From Amoebophrya sp. A120 (taxonomy: Eukaryota; Sar; Dinophyceae; Syndiniales; Amoebophryaceae): a DNA stretch of 64,000 nt. Position numbers and translations under genes: made by a program. Under the pieces are notes generated by a model. It saw only the letters and a list, made by a program, of their open reading frames with translations, had not been told where the DNA came from and made no database searches. The stretch is taken from the NCBI GenBank assembly GCA_905178155.1, contig CAJINV010000008.1, positions 248,001 to 312,000 on the forward strand. The letters are read 5' to 3'. Shown here piece after piece: positions 18,751 through 29,255 of the stretch. The number at the start of each line of letters is the position of its first letter. Within the stretch, counting starts at the first letter, position 1.

Positions 18751-21700
18751 CTCAGGCGTGCGTACTGCTGTGGGTATTGGTTTCGAAACCTCTGTTGGTA
18801 ACACTGGTGCATGCAATAGCCCGGATCGACGTCCCACACAACGTCCACGAGCTTCCCGGTGTACCGCCCTGCTTCCAAGGTGAGATCGGACGCGGCATCT
18901 TCGTGTGTGTGAGTTCCAGCACCGAAACGCGGCAGTGCAGCACTCCTGTGATGTCCTCCGTTTGCCGATGAATTGTGCAGCTGCAGGGAGGCAGCTGCTG
19001 CACCGCTTCCGCTGCTGGCAGCGTTTATATTTCGTCCCTGGTCCAGAGGATCCTCGTCGAGTGCTGCAGGGGTGAGAGACGCCCTGTCGTACGTACCGCG
19101 ATGAAAATTATCACCCGCACCAGTCGCGGTGATGTCCTCGTTGTTCGCCTGTTCGAGGGCTGCGGATTGGCTCATCTGGCAAGCAGTGAAGAACGCACTT
19201 CCAATGGCTGTGAGAGAGCCAGGCTGCATTACCCCGTCATAGGTCGCTCCACCCGCTGCCGGCGGATGAAGTAGACCGGCTGTCCCACGAGATGCCGATA
19301 CGTTTCCGAAGAGTGCGCTTGCGCAACTCGTGGCTCCTGCCGTGCCGTCAGCACCGAAAGCGCTCGCCGCTGACGCTTCATCTGCCCCGCTGCGGTAGAC
19401 CGGAGAGAACCAGCGCAGAGCTAGCATCGGGTCGTCGCCGAAGAGCCATGGCAAATTGGCTTCACTCGCATTCGCAGTGTTGAAGTACTGCTCTGCGCTT
19501 GGTTTCTTGCGTCCGGCCCAACTCCCATTACTTTTCGTCATTCGGCACAGCGCAGTGGTTGTAGACGTTGCGACCCGTGTCAACGGAGGAAAGTGAGGCC
19601 TTTTGGTTGAGATTGTACTCTGGCTCGCAGTTGCGCTCTTAGAATTATGCGCCTGTTCAACTTCTGCAGAAACCAGATCCAAAGAATTGAACTCGGCAGA
19701 AGAGCGGTCCACTTTTGTCTTTTTTGTCACAACAACGCGTCTCCGTTTCAGCAAGGGGGCAATGCCGGCACTTCTGGCCTGCTGGTTATTTCCTGCGATT
19801 TGGGACGAGCAAGAGGTACGACCCGGTGCGCTATTATGTGCAGCGTTCGTCGTCGAGTTGTAGACATATCGAGTCAAAAACGAGTCCAGATCAAGTGGTG
19901 CATCGTCAGAATTGGAGGCTTTTTGGTTCATCTCGCCCATGTGCATCTTCTGCTTGTCGTCTTCGACGTCGACATTCGCTTCTAAATCTTTCGCGGCTGA
20001 TGATTGAAGTGCAACTACTGGCTTGTCTTCTCGTCCAGCTGCTCCATCGCCCACGACAACGTCGACGTTGCCATTACGACCGGCATTAGCTTTATTTTGG
20101 ATCTCGTGGGCCACAAGATCGACATCTTCGGCTATTGTGTCAAGCTGAGCCAGCACTTGCTTCAGTTCTTCGTCGTCCTCGTGGCGTCGTTTTGCGGCTG
20201 CTTTGTCGTCATTCGCCAGCTGTTCTTCAATGAAGCGACGGTTGTCATCGAACTCCGCTTGGATCGCGTCGCACTGGTCCTGCAACTCCGGACCTTCTGT
20301 TTCCCGGGTGATCTTCTGCTTGGTCTTCAGCCACGGGCAGCTTTTCCGTCCGAGAGCCTTTTGCTCGCGCAGGTGCTTTCTCTGCATGCGTGGCAACATC
20401 TCCTCGCTGTGGTCGTTCTCACAACCAGCGGCGCCTGTTTCCTCCGCAGAATTTTTTGCCCTTATGGAAGGGTCACTCTCATCAGGAGCCGCGGGAGCAT
20501 TTGGGGCAACTCCGCGAATGTAGGCAGGCTCGTCCTGCGTTTGCTGCGTCTCCCTGATGTCCGCGTCCTCGAGACCTAAGATCCGCTCGGCAGTTTCATC
20601 ATCGGCAGGACCAGGTTCCACGTCATTTTTCTGGGAGGCTGGTGCAACATCGGCACTCGCAGGGGTCTCACTTACGCGGCAGGTATTGGCCATCCCGTCT
20701 TCAGCATCTTCCGAAGCCATATGCCGCCGACTGCTTTTTCCGCCGTCTTCGTCGGCGTGGTTCTTCTTACTCTCGCTTCCGCGATTCTTCTCCTCGGAAA
20801 CGAACCGCAGAGAGAAGATGGGGCGGTAGCGTTGATGATTTACGGGGGAGATCTGCAACCGGTGGTACAAGTGCTTCAGCTGGGCGAGCCTCTGCTGGCG
20901 TTCGTCTTCTTTTGTCGTACCTGCGCCATCCGCGAACAATCCACCTATCATGTCGCTGCGCGGTATCCCCGCCCCCTTCCTGCCGGACGAGTTGAAGTGG
21001 TCACCGTCTCCATCTTCTTCGTCTGAAGAGTCATAGGGTCCCTTTTTTCTTTTTCCCATGCGCCCGATCGCACTCTGATTGTTGCCGTCGAAAAGCGATG
21101 CTGCGCCGACGCCATCGGCTGTAGTAATCAGTTGGTAGTCCACGTGCAGGAACACGGTGCGCCGTCGTTTCTCGAGCAGTTTCTGCATTTCAAACTCGTG
21201 CCAAAATAGACGCGCCACAAACAGCGCTAGCCGATTTTTTCTCAGCGCGTTCGTACGGATTTTTTCCAGGTCGACGAAACTTGCATTGGTACTACTACCG
21301 ACCGGAAAAACAGATGTCGCTCCTCCGACTGTGCACGTCATGCGCTGGTCCTCTTGTTCGCCAAGATTGTTCACGACGGTCATGCCCCCAATCTTCATTG
21401 CGGGGGTGCGGTGCTGGTGATACTGTGAAGAAGAGGACAACGTCGTTGTTCCTCCGCCTGACGATGTTGTGTACAGCACGCAATTCTGCGCCATCAGAGC
21501 TTGCAGCGCTTTGTTGCCTGCGAACATCTTCGCATACCGCGCTACCCGCATCGCCTCGTGGTCGGTGGAGGAGGTCACGAGGTTGGGGTCGTACACGCCG
21601 AGCGGAGGAACGTCGATGGTTTTCAGGGTGTGTGCCACGGTCCCACGGCCAGGACACGAGAGCAGCGGCGTCCCCCGGAACAGCAGCGCCAACGTATGAA

Positions 21701-24092
21701 TCACGTGCTGCTTCATGTAGTCCTTCTTGTTGCCACTTGTCGTGCTGAAACTCTTCCGCACATCCTGCTCCTGCTCGTCCAGGTCCTGCACGAGCATGTT
21801 TGTTCTCTCGTCGCCGAGGACCTCCGCACTAGGGAGTACCAGGTCCCAGCGAAACGACGGACTCAGCGCCAGCTGCCGCAACCGGTCCTCCAGATCTTCG
21901 TAGTTCTCATTGGCACGCTTCTTCTTCGTCTTGTAGCAGAAGCCGGGGAAGGGGATGGCCTGCAGGTGGTCCTGGTCGGCTTTCTTCAGGAGCGCTTGGG
22001 AGCGGGCAATCACGTTTTCGATGCGTGGGGGGCAGTGCGCCGCGACGTCCTCTACATCACTGATAAACAACAGCAACGTCGCCCACTGCCGCACCAGATC
22101 TGCTAGGCTCTGCAGAAAGTGGTAGGTCGCAAAGGAACTGTTGTCGTTGTTCTCTGAATTAGATTCTACTTCGTCGTTCAGAAGAAGCTCCAACTGCGCG
22201 GCCTCGCTTTCCAGCGCGGCATTCTCGTCGAGCAGCGCGTCTGTTGGCGTCTTTCTGCGCATTCTTCTTTGCGCGCTGAGTCCGTCCGGAGTTGCGCGCT
22301 GGATGGCAGATGCGAAAAACTCCTGCACCTGTTCGACCACGGACAGTCGGCAGATGTTGTGATAAGCTGGCTTGGCCTGCTTCAGGGAGTGCCGATCCAG
22401 TTGCTCCACTAAGATGTCCTGCCAGAACTCCCAAATTTGCTGCGTGTGTGGATTGGTCGTGGTGCCAGCATTGCTATGTCCTCGACGTTGTTGACCGAGT
22501 TGGTTCACAAACGGCATGCGGCGCAGACATCGCTCCGCAAGAACCGGGACGACTATGTCTGGTCGCTTGAAGACCGTGTCAAAGAGCTGCTTTCCCCTTT
22601 GGTCAAGTGCTGCCTCGAGCCGCTGCCAGTGGCTTTTGTCCACCAACAGGCCGGCATAGTCACGCTGCGTCGCTTCCTCCAGTCGAGCGGGGAACGTGCT
22701 GCAGCTACTGCCCGCATTTGAAATCCCGCCCGGTGATAAGTCTACGTCCTCGGCATCCACATCTGTCTCTTGTCCACCAGCTGCCATCCGCAATTTTCTA
22801 CTGCTCAGCATCTGCGACGACGAGTGATCAATGTCTATTCGGGTGCGCCGGTCATCCGGTTGGTACAGAAGGTCGCACAAGGAAAGAATGTCCGCTGGCA
22901 GAACGCACTCCTTTCGTTCCAGTTCGATCTTGGCAGCCACTTTTGACAGAACGACAATTGGCAACTTATCTGCGGAAGGATCATCATTTTGCCTCGCTGC
23001 TCCTACACGACGATCCGAGGACGTGCCGGATGAGTCGGCTTCTGTGGACAAGAAAATGATGCGCCATAGCGCCATCAATAGACCGGCGTCTGTTCTAGTA
23101 CTGCTCCGATTCTTTCCGTTCTTTGCGCTGCTCCACAGGATGTCTTCATGATCCACAACATCTTCTTGCAACCCGGCTGTGTTGTAGTTGTCGCCGTCGT
23201 TCGGGATGTTCCAAGCAGCGTCTACCTGCGAAGAGGCTTCTCGCACAGCTCCAAGATTAACATCATGACCGACGAACAAAGGCAACTGCAACTCCCCCTC
23301 GAGTTTCCGGCGCACTTCCGTTCGTTTGACGTATCGGCCGGCGCATTCAGGGCAAACGCGTAGCGTCCCACGATCGAAAGTTGCCACCTCGCTCTTTGTC
23401 AGTGTGCCGCAGACTTCACAGCTGTACTTCCAAAGGGTGTAGTAGTCGACGAAAGAGTTACCCAAGCGCGACTTGGAATCATCCACGTCATCATCAACGT
23501 TTTCATCCTTCGCGGAGGTCTTCTTTTTCTTTTTCTTCTTCTTCCCGCTTGTCTCAAGCTGGATTGCATCGTTCTGCGGTAAAAGGTCGCTCCGCCGCTT
23601 GTTTTGGTACTGGTAGGCATCCACCTGATCGTTTCCGAAGGTTTCCGCCTGCGGGTGCTGACCTCCGAGCTTCTGCTTTTTCCTGTCTGCCCGTACGAGC
23701 CAGCGGGTGCGCTCCTTCGTGTCGAAGCGGTCGATCAAGTTTCTGTAGTGAAAGTGCTTCACTTCCGGCGCCAGGGGAACAGTGCAAATCACTGCACGCA
23801 CCTCCACGGGTCGCAGAAACGGGATAATGTGCAGGTGCCCGACCTCCTCGAGGACGCAGCGAAATTGCTTCTGCCGCTGCTGACTCCTCTGAATCAGTGT
23901 GGCGATCGGGGCATACTGACTGCTGTCGCTGCAGCCCGATTGCTTTCGGCATGATGACGTAGATGAAGGCTGGTGCCCAAGAAGTGGATTTGCTGCCTGC
24001 TCTCCGTTCTCTCCGTCACCTTTGGCCTCTAGCAACATAGTTTGGACGGGAGGAGCAGGTGCTCCGCTAGATTGAATCTCGCATTCTTCCAT
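18714..24092 (-). CDS. Giant unrecognised protein with zinc-ribbon-like motif, 1792 aa
   Basis: An uninterrupted frame from ATG at 24092. Order of regions: a disordered N-terminus; a globular stretch around residues 70-150 (VGHLHIIPFLRPVEVRAVI); a poly-Lys tract; CEVCG plus CPEC spaced about 25 residues apart around 225-255, which would bind zinc; several helical globular blocks (LDQRGKQLFDTVFKRPDIVV; FATYHFLQSLADLVRQWATL); then a long acidic, Ser-rich, low-complexity second half. It ends with MHQCYQQRFRNQYPQQYARL. No known family is recognised, so no function is given; the zinc-binding pair is the only motif. A protein of 1800 residues in one exon contrasts with the spliced genes beside it. 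The true C-terminus may continue in other frames at 18095-18750. Plus-strand frames here are shadows. Confidence 0.72.
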   Translation of the reverse strand: MEECEIQSSGAPAPPVQTMLLEAKGDGENGEQAANPLLGHQPSSTSSCRKQSGCSDSSQYAPIATLIQRSQQRQKQFRCVLEEVGHLHIIPFLRPVEVRAVICTVPLAPEVKHFHYRNLIDRFDTKERTRWLVRADRKKQKLGGQHPQAETFGNDQVDAYQYQNKRRSDLLPQNDAIQLETSGKKKKKKKKTSAKDENVDDDVDDSKSRLGNSFVDYYTLWKYSCEVCGTLTKSEVATFDRGTLRVCPECAGRYVKRTEVRRKLEGELQLPLFVGHDVNLGAVREASSQVDAAWNIPNDGDNYNTAGLQEDVVDHEDILWSSAKNGKNRSSTRTDAGLLMALWRIIFLSTEADSSGTSSDRRVGAARQNDDPSADKLPIVVLSKVAAKIELERKECVLPADILSLCDLLYQPDDRRTRIDIDHSSSQMLSSRKLRMAAGGQETDVDAEDVDLSPGGISNAGSSCSTFPARLEEATQRDYAGLLVDKSHWQRLEAALDQRGKQLFDTVFKRPDIVVPVLAERCLRRMPFVNQLGQQRRGHSNAGTTTNPHTQQIWEFWQDILVEQLDRHSLKQAKPAYHNICRLSVVEQVQEFFASAIQRATPDGLSAQRRMRRKTPTDALLDENAALESEAAQLELLLNDEVESNSENNDNSSFATYHFLQSLADLVRQWATLLLFISDVEDVAAHCPPRIENVIARSQALLKKADQDHLQAIPFPGFCYKTKKKRANENYEDLEDRLRQLALSPSFRWDLVLPSAEVLGDERTNMLVQDLDEQEQDVRKSFSTTSGNKKDYMKQHVIHTLALLFRGTPLLSCPGRGTVAHTLKTIDVPPLGVYDPNLVTSSTDHEAMRVARYAKMFAGNKALQALMAQNCVLYTTSSGGGTTTLSSSSQYHQHRTPAMKIGGMTVVNNLGEQEDQRMTCTVGGATSVFPVGSSTNASFVDLEKIRTNALRKNRLALFVARLFWHEFEMQKLLEKRRRTVFLHVDYQLITTADGVGAASLFDGNNQSAIGRMGKRKKGPYDSSDEEDGDGDHFNSSGRKGAGIPRSDMIGGLFADGAGTTKEDERQQRLAQLKHLYHRLQISPVNHQRYRPIFSLRFVSEEKNRGSESKKNHADEDGGKSSRRHMASEDAEDGMANTCRVSETPASADVAPASQKNDVEPGPADDETAERILGLEDADIRETQQTQDEPAYIRGVAPNAPAAPDESDPSIRAKNSAEETGAAGCENDHSEEMLPRMQRKHLREQKALGRKSCPWLKTKQKITRETEGPELQDQCDAIQAEFDDNRRFIEEQLANDDKAAAKRRHEDDEELKQVLAQLDTIAEDVDLVAHEIQNKANAGRNGNVDVVVGDGAAGREDKPVVALQSSAAKDLEANVDVEDDKQKMHMGEMNQKASNSDDAPLDLDSFLTRYVYNSTTNAAHNSAPGRTSCSSQIAGNNQQARSAGIAPLLKRRRVVVTKKTKVDRSSAEFNSLDLVSAEVEQAHNSKSATASQSTISTKRPHFPPLTRVATSTTTALCRMTKSNGSWAGRKKPSAEQYFNTANASEANLPWLFGDDPMLALRWFSPVYRSGADEASAASAFGADGTAGATSCASALFGNVSASRGTAGLLHPPAAGGATYDGVMQPGSLTAIGSAFFTACQMSQSAALEQANNEDITATGAGDNFHRGTYDRASLTPAALDEDPLDQGRNINAASSGSGAAAASLQLHNSSANGGHHRSAALPRFGAGTHTHEDAASDLTLEAGRYTGKLVDVVWDVDPGYCMHQCYQQRFRNQYPQQYARLRQLAFQTRGIRF

Positions 24093-24854
24093 CTACGCTC
24101 CCTGGTCATGATGTTGACATGAATTTTCTTAAATTGTCGTGGTCGAGTCGCGGAAAAAAGAATAAGAAAAACAAAATAGAAAACGAAGTAGCCTGGATCC
24201 AACTTTTTACTTACGACTTACTAGAAGATACAACCCTCAATTTGATGAAATGAGTATGGGTATGTCTTTGTCTTACTTTTAGCTTCTTCGTGCTGTCTAA
24301 GAGTATCGTCGTGTCGCGTCGCTGTACAGAAAAAGTTGAAAAACTACATCATGGACATGGTCGAATACCGATATTATATTCATCTACAGAGGCAGAGCCA
24401 GAATTTGCTTGTTAGTTTTCTACCGGGATCATCATTGTTCACATTTCGAACGCGCGCCTTTGGATCATCAATTTCAACAAAGTGTGGATCTCATAAGGAA
24501 CTTTCCAAGTGAAACTTTTGACGAATCTGATTTTCAATCGCAATGAGTCTTTCCAACTACTTCACCGTGTCTCATGAAGAACAAGATCAATTCTCATCAC
24601 ATGTAGTGCTGTTATTTTGCTCGTCGGCGTCGGGATCTGATCAGTATCATTTTCCAACGAAAATAGATCACAAGTTCTTGTCACGACTGCGAGACCTCGA
24701 ACAGAAAAGAAGATATGAAAGTAGGTCTTCTCGTCGTAAAAGTACGTGACGAGCATAAGCAGCTTCGCTCGTCATGTTTTGCGTTTGTCTTTGTACATGC
24801 CTCTGTGTGGCTTGAGGAATAGAAAACAACTTACATCAAGGAGTAGCCCTACCC
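24093..24854. other. Intergenic, AT-rich
   Basis: Only short frames, including an ATG-started plus-strand frame of 68 codons at 24543-24749 with no recognisable features. It separates the giant gene from the membrane J-protein. Confidence 0.5.
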
Positions 24855-26339
24855 CTAGCGAGTATTTCTTCTGGTGCGATTGCTACTTGAAGATGCGTTT
24901 CTCGAGGTCGCTTTGCTTCCGTTTTCGACGTTTTGTCGCGCCGTCGAGCCAGTGCCATTTTTACTTTTGTCCGCCTGCTCTCCGCCCGAAGATGAAGACG
25001 AGGACGCTGCTTGCTCGGTCATCCGTGCGGAGAATTCGACAATTCTTTTCCAGAGCCACGCGGCCACTGCGGCCTGGAGCCGGGGGTTGCGCGCGACCAT
25101 CTGGAAGAGCATCATGCCCACGCTGCCCAGCACGCGCGTGGCCGCTAGCGCGATCCAGGGAAACCGGAACACCAGCAAAGAGGGCACCACGATTCCGAGG
25201 ACCAGCCCCTTGCGGCGTTTCGCCAAGTCCCAGAAGGGCTCGTAGCTTTGCTTGGCAATCGCCGTGTCGTAGCTGTTCTGCACGTCCTGCACCAGGGTAT
25301 CGTAGTACATCTGGAACCCGAACTCGTTGAACACCTGACGAAACATCGCGTAAGCAGCGTCCACGTCGGGCATGTCGTCGAACCCAGCAGAGGACCCGGG
25401 CTGCGACGGAGCGTCGTAGTTGCGGTCCTGATACCCGGAAGCGTCGTACCTGGTTAGAAACAAACAAAAATTGTATGTGCGTTAGAAGCGGTTCATTCAA
25501 TTTCGAAGACTAGAAGCTGCCTCATCAAGATGTCTTTGAGAAAGCGGTTTCTTTTCAGTATGCCTTAGTTTGTCTCGCGTGAAATAGAGCTTGAGCTTCT
25601 AGTACTTCTTATTCTTTATCGATCAAATACAGCGCTTTATCATCTTCAATACGAAGCTTTTTTCCTCGGGTCGCTTAGCACGGCGTATGCAGCGGACAGC
25701 TCCTGAAACTCCTTGGTCTTTGCCGTGCCATGCAGATCGGGATGACATTCCTTTGCTTTCTGGAAGTACGCCCGTTTGATCTCTTTTTCGTTTGACGGCG
25801 GCACCAGGCCCAGTCTCTCGTAGTGGGTCATCCAGCGGGCCTGGACCTGGCTGTGCTGGTAGTACAAGCCGGCAAGACGACGGCTGGGATCTCGTCGATT
25901 GCGAGGGAGCGCCAGTGATGGCGTCGGGGTTGGAGACGGTGGCGCGGTCGTGATCTGTTGTTGCAGAAGTACTGTTGGGCACATAGCAGACCTTCTGTTT
26001 GTTGACGTCCTCGTTCTCATTGTTCCAAGCCAACGCCTGGTCTGCTGCGGCGCTTCTGTACTTTTGCACGCTCTGCGTATGACTTCTTGGCCTCCGCGGA
26101 CGACTAAGTGGCTGCAGCCCTGCCTTCTCGAACTGAATGTAGAAGGTGCTAGATGCACTACAGCCCGACTGTCGACGGCTTTTCCCAAAATTGAGGTTAT
26201 GGAGCAGCATGTCGAGGTAAGTTGTCGACAGGTCGTAGGCACAGGGATCGCGTAGTTGCAGCACAGGGAACTGCTCATGCTCATCCTCGCGGAAGGAGTG
26301 GTAGTCGCAATCGATCTTGCTCGCAAAGAGCTCAACCAT
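24855..26339 (-). CDS. Membrane-anchored J-domain (DnaJ/Hsp40-type) protein
   Basis: A J-domain co-chaperone stimulates the ATPase of an Hsp70 partner through its HPD motif. The J domain reads HYERLGLVPPSNEKEIKRAY, then QKAKECHPDLHG, then FQELSAAYAVLSDPRKKASYD, with the HPD present. It crosses a GT-AG intron, 25652-25450 (203 bp), that joins KKAS to YDASGYQD in phase. The C-terminal exon carries a long hydrophobic stretch (KRRKGLVLGIVVPSLLVFRF and WIALAATRVLGSVGMMLFQM), probably two membrane spans, then a Ser-rich tail. Upstream, the best start is ATG at 26339 (MVELFASKIDCDYHSFREDE) in another frame; the two frames overlap between about 25880 and 26030. A 37-nt intron (AAG-GTCTGC...ACAACAG) would join them, but an indel is equally possible. 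No Gly/Phe-rich or zinc-finger domain, so class C. Confidence 0.75.
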
Positions 26340-26832
26340 TGGCCATAGTCATATGGGTGAGTAAACAGCTTCGCTATCGTCCACAACGAAAAAAACTTCC
26401 TGATATTTTTGTTTTTCTACTAGATGATGTGGCACTCGCACTGCATAACTTGTTCGGGGAGCCGCAATATAAAAGCACGTCACGAAAAACCAGAATTACT
26501 CCGCGGTAAGGCGAGTCGTTGCCAAAAGCCCCCGCTGTTGTTGCTCATTCGGGTACCTTCTGGTATCTGAGCTTGTGCTAGTCAAAAATACATCGATGAC
26601 ATGAGATCATCTCCGGCTTGATTTGCGAAAGGCCCATGAACCGAATAAAAAGTCGCCGCACATTGCAAGAACGCGCTCTTTCGCTTCGTAGTTTGGCCTC
26701 GAGGAAGCGATCCGTATACCAAGCAAATGGATACGCATCATTGCGTTTCGGTCATTCTGCAGCCTTGACCGGATTGGCAAAAAAGTTCAAGTTTTCATTC
26801 TCTTTCTTACTCCTATTTTATCTGTGGCATCA
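26340..26832. other. Intergenic
   Basis: About 490 bp between the formyltransferase stop and the J-protein start. Only short frames; no promoter motif can be named. Confidence 0.5.
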
Positions 26833-28254
26833 TTATGTCGTGCTCTTGTTTGCAGCAATCGCTTCTCGGTAGTCGCTAAGTGTGTCGCAGGGGTATCGTT
26901 TCTGATTTGCGTCGATAAAGACTGCCCCTTCGTGCGGGGGAAAGGTCATAGCGCGGATAAAGCGCTCGACCTTTTCCTCCGCCCAATCGGGCTGAATTAC
27001 CCCGGAGTGCGGTAACTTCCGCCGGTGGTAGGATGGCTCCCCCACTTGATCAGCTCCTTCCGGTAGAGAATAAGAAACATCAGCCTTCTCCGCTGCAGCG
27101 GATGCAGTTTTTGACTCGAAGAACATTCGCAGCACGTTCAGAAAGCAAGCCTGGGTGACCGGTAGCAGGGCATCATACAGGCTCTTGCTGGTCTCTTGGT
27201 GAGTGAGCAGTAACTTCTCGACCGACAGGATTTTGCCGCGGTCAAATTTCTCCTCCATGTGGTGGCACGTAACACCGGTTTCCGTATCGCCATCGAAGAT
27301 GGCCCAAAAGCCCGTAAAACAGCCACGATGCTTCGTCGCTATGAAAGAGAAATACAGTGGTCGGAATTTTCTAGATCGACATAATCTTCGTGCCGCGGCC
27401 ACATTGACGTCAGTGAATACGAAGGTGAGAGAGTATTGGCTGCCCGAAAGCCAGCTGCATTGGAATTGAAATTACAATGAGCGTGTACAACGTAACAAAA
27501 AGGCGTCGAGTGCCTCGCGCTGTTGAACACAAACTAGGAACATCAGTGGACACATCGCTTATCGGGGCAGGATGCCATCCCCATCCGTGCCAAATGCACT
27601 ACAACTGTCTTTGCCTTTCATAAGCAGTAGACTCGGATGAAAGTTGACGCGGTAGGGTGCGAGGTGGAGGCAGTTGATGCGTTTCCGGTAGGAGACCGAC
27701 ATCATTAGATCAAAGTTGGCATTCCGGTTCTGCAGCAGCAAGGCTTCGCTCTTTTCGGGTGCGATGGAATCGGGAAACAAGTGGCACACATGCTGCCCTC
27801 CATGGAAATATAGGGTCTCAATCCTCTGCCCAGATGATGCTACCTTGTCAGCATCTGGAGCCCCCGTGGTGACAGTGCTCGTGGATGGTGCAGCACTACT
27901 GCCACTTCCGGTTGCTGTGCTGTTTGTCGTTTGCGTTCGCTCTTGCTCGACGAGGTCAGTTGCCGTCGTAAGGAACGCTACTTTATTTTCTCCGTCGGTG
28001 CTAGCTATGTTCGTGGTGCCTGAAGAACTTGCTCCAGGTTGTTCACCGCACAGCTCAGCCAGCTTAGTGTCCAATTGATTTTCGTCATCCTGTGCGGTAT
28101 GACTCACGATCGTAAGATCAAACTGCCCGGGATACTCCCGGAAGAGAACTTCCAGGCACTTGGTTGCTGCCTTCCCCCATCCAAAGAAAATGATCTGCGC
28201 TCGCTCGTTATTCCTGGCGGCCAACGCATCTTGTGCGGATCGCTGCTCGTCCAT
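26833..28254 (-). CDS. Formyltransferase-fold enzyme (methionyl-tRNA formyltransferase-like), 384 aa
   Basis: Exons 28254-27606 and 27338-26833 join in phase across a GT-AG intron of 267 bp. The Asn-x-His-Pro-Ser catalytic motif (NFHPSLL, N204 and H206) is followed by HRGCFTGFWAIFDGDTETGV with the family's G-T/C-H region, and the third catalytic residue is Asp249 in EEKFDRGKIL. The C-terminal part has the linker signature RFIRAMTFPPHEGAVF. Family members transfer a formyl group from 10-formyl-tetrahydrofolate to an amine (initiator Met-tRNA, sugar nucleotides or purine precursors). The N-terminal Rossmann half (IIFFGWGKAATKCLEVLF) is interrupted by about 70 low-complexity residues (Thr/Ser/Gly/Ala-rich) around residues 60-140. 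Which substrate is used cannot be told; the usual C-terminal tRNA-binding barrel is only partly present, if at all. Confidence 0.85.
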
Positions 28255-29255
28255 GGGCTTGGATGCAGTGCCACTGCCACCTGAGGACCTGCGCTAGACT
28301 TGGTAGATAACGAAGACGCAAACAGACAAACAATAATCGGATGACAGCCTACGCATCCATATTCGCTGTGGATTCGGACGTCATTCAGACTCTGAACGGT
28401 ATGCCTGTCTGTGGCTCGTCAGGGAGATCGACAGAGAAATACCAACATGAAAAACCTGCAATGAATATTGCAAAATTCACACACTAAAGGAAAAGTTGCC
28501 AAACCGTGTTTGTTGATTATAGATCGGTATTCATGGCCTGGAGCTGGACAAGGCAATGGCAAGTGCCACAGATCGATATTCACCCCTCTTCGTATCGTCT
28601 TGAATATTTATGGAAGGGCAGAACCATCAACATCAAGTCGCTGCGCAGACATCAAGAAACTGAACCTGATTGATCGCAACTACTTCTACTACTTGGAGGG
28701 AGGATAGAACAAGAGCTGCTCGTCCATGTCATCGCCATCGGGCGAGGTTTACAGTTACTCACTCAAAACCGGCACGCCACAAAGCGTCACTTTGCTGATG
28801 CTCGGAGTCGGACTGGGACTATTACTATACTCAATTTATACATTTTTGTCAAAACAAACGAAACATTGCCAGGGTCGCAAAACGTGATCATACAAACATA
28901 GCTCTACTTCTCCTGATGTGTTGGAGTACAACATCCCGTTGAAAATATTAAGTTCGCATATTAGTTTTCCTTTTCGTAATCGTATTGATTCATTCCTAGA
29001 TAAGCGGTCCGTCAAAAGTGGAAGCTCTGCTATACTATCGAGCCTTCGCTTGGTTGTGGTTCTGATTCCCATTCGGCTATAGTACTTAAAAATGTTTTTT
29101 TCAAAAAACTCTCCTGCCAACATTCTTTGATATAAACAAATTGTAACAACGCGTCGCTGTAAAAAACTTCATCTTGATCAGTTAGCACTCGTAGAGAGAG
29201 CGGCATCAAGTGACCAAGAACAAACAAGAACCCATACACAACATCCCTTCGTCGC
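28255..29255. other. 1 kb without a recognised gene
   Basis: Short frames on both strands, none with domain-like composition. It lies upstream of the formyltransferase and downstream of the giant J-protein, so promoter or polyadenylation signals are expected here, but none can be identified. Confidence 0.5.

Noticed and set aside
21501-22106. 201-codon plus-strand frame
   Set aside because: Lies inside the 1792-codon minus-strand frame and has shadow composition.
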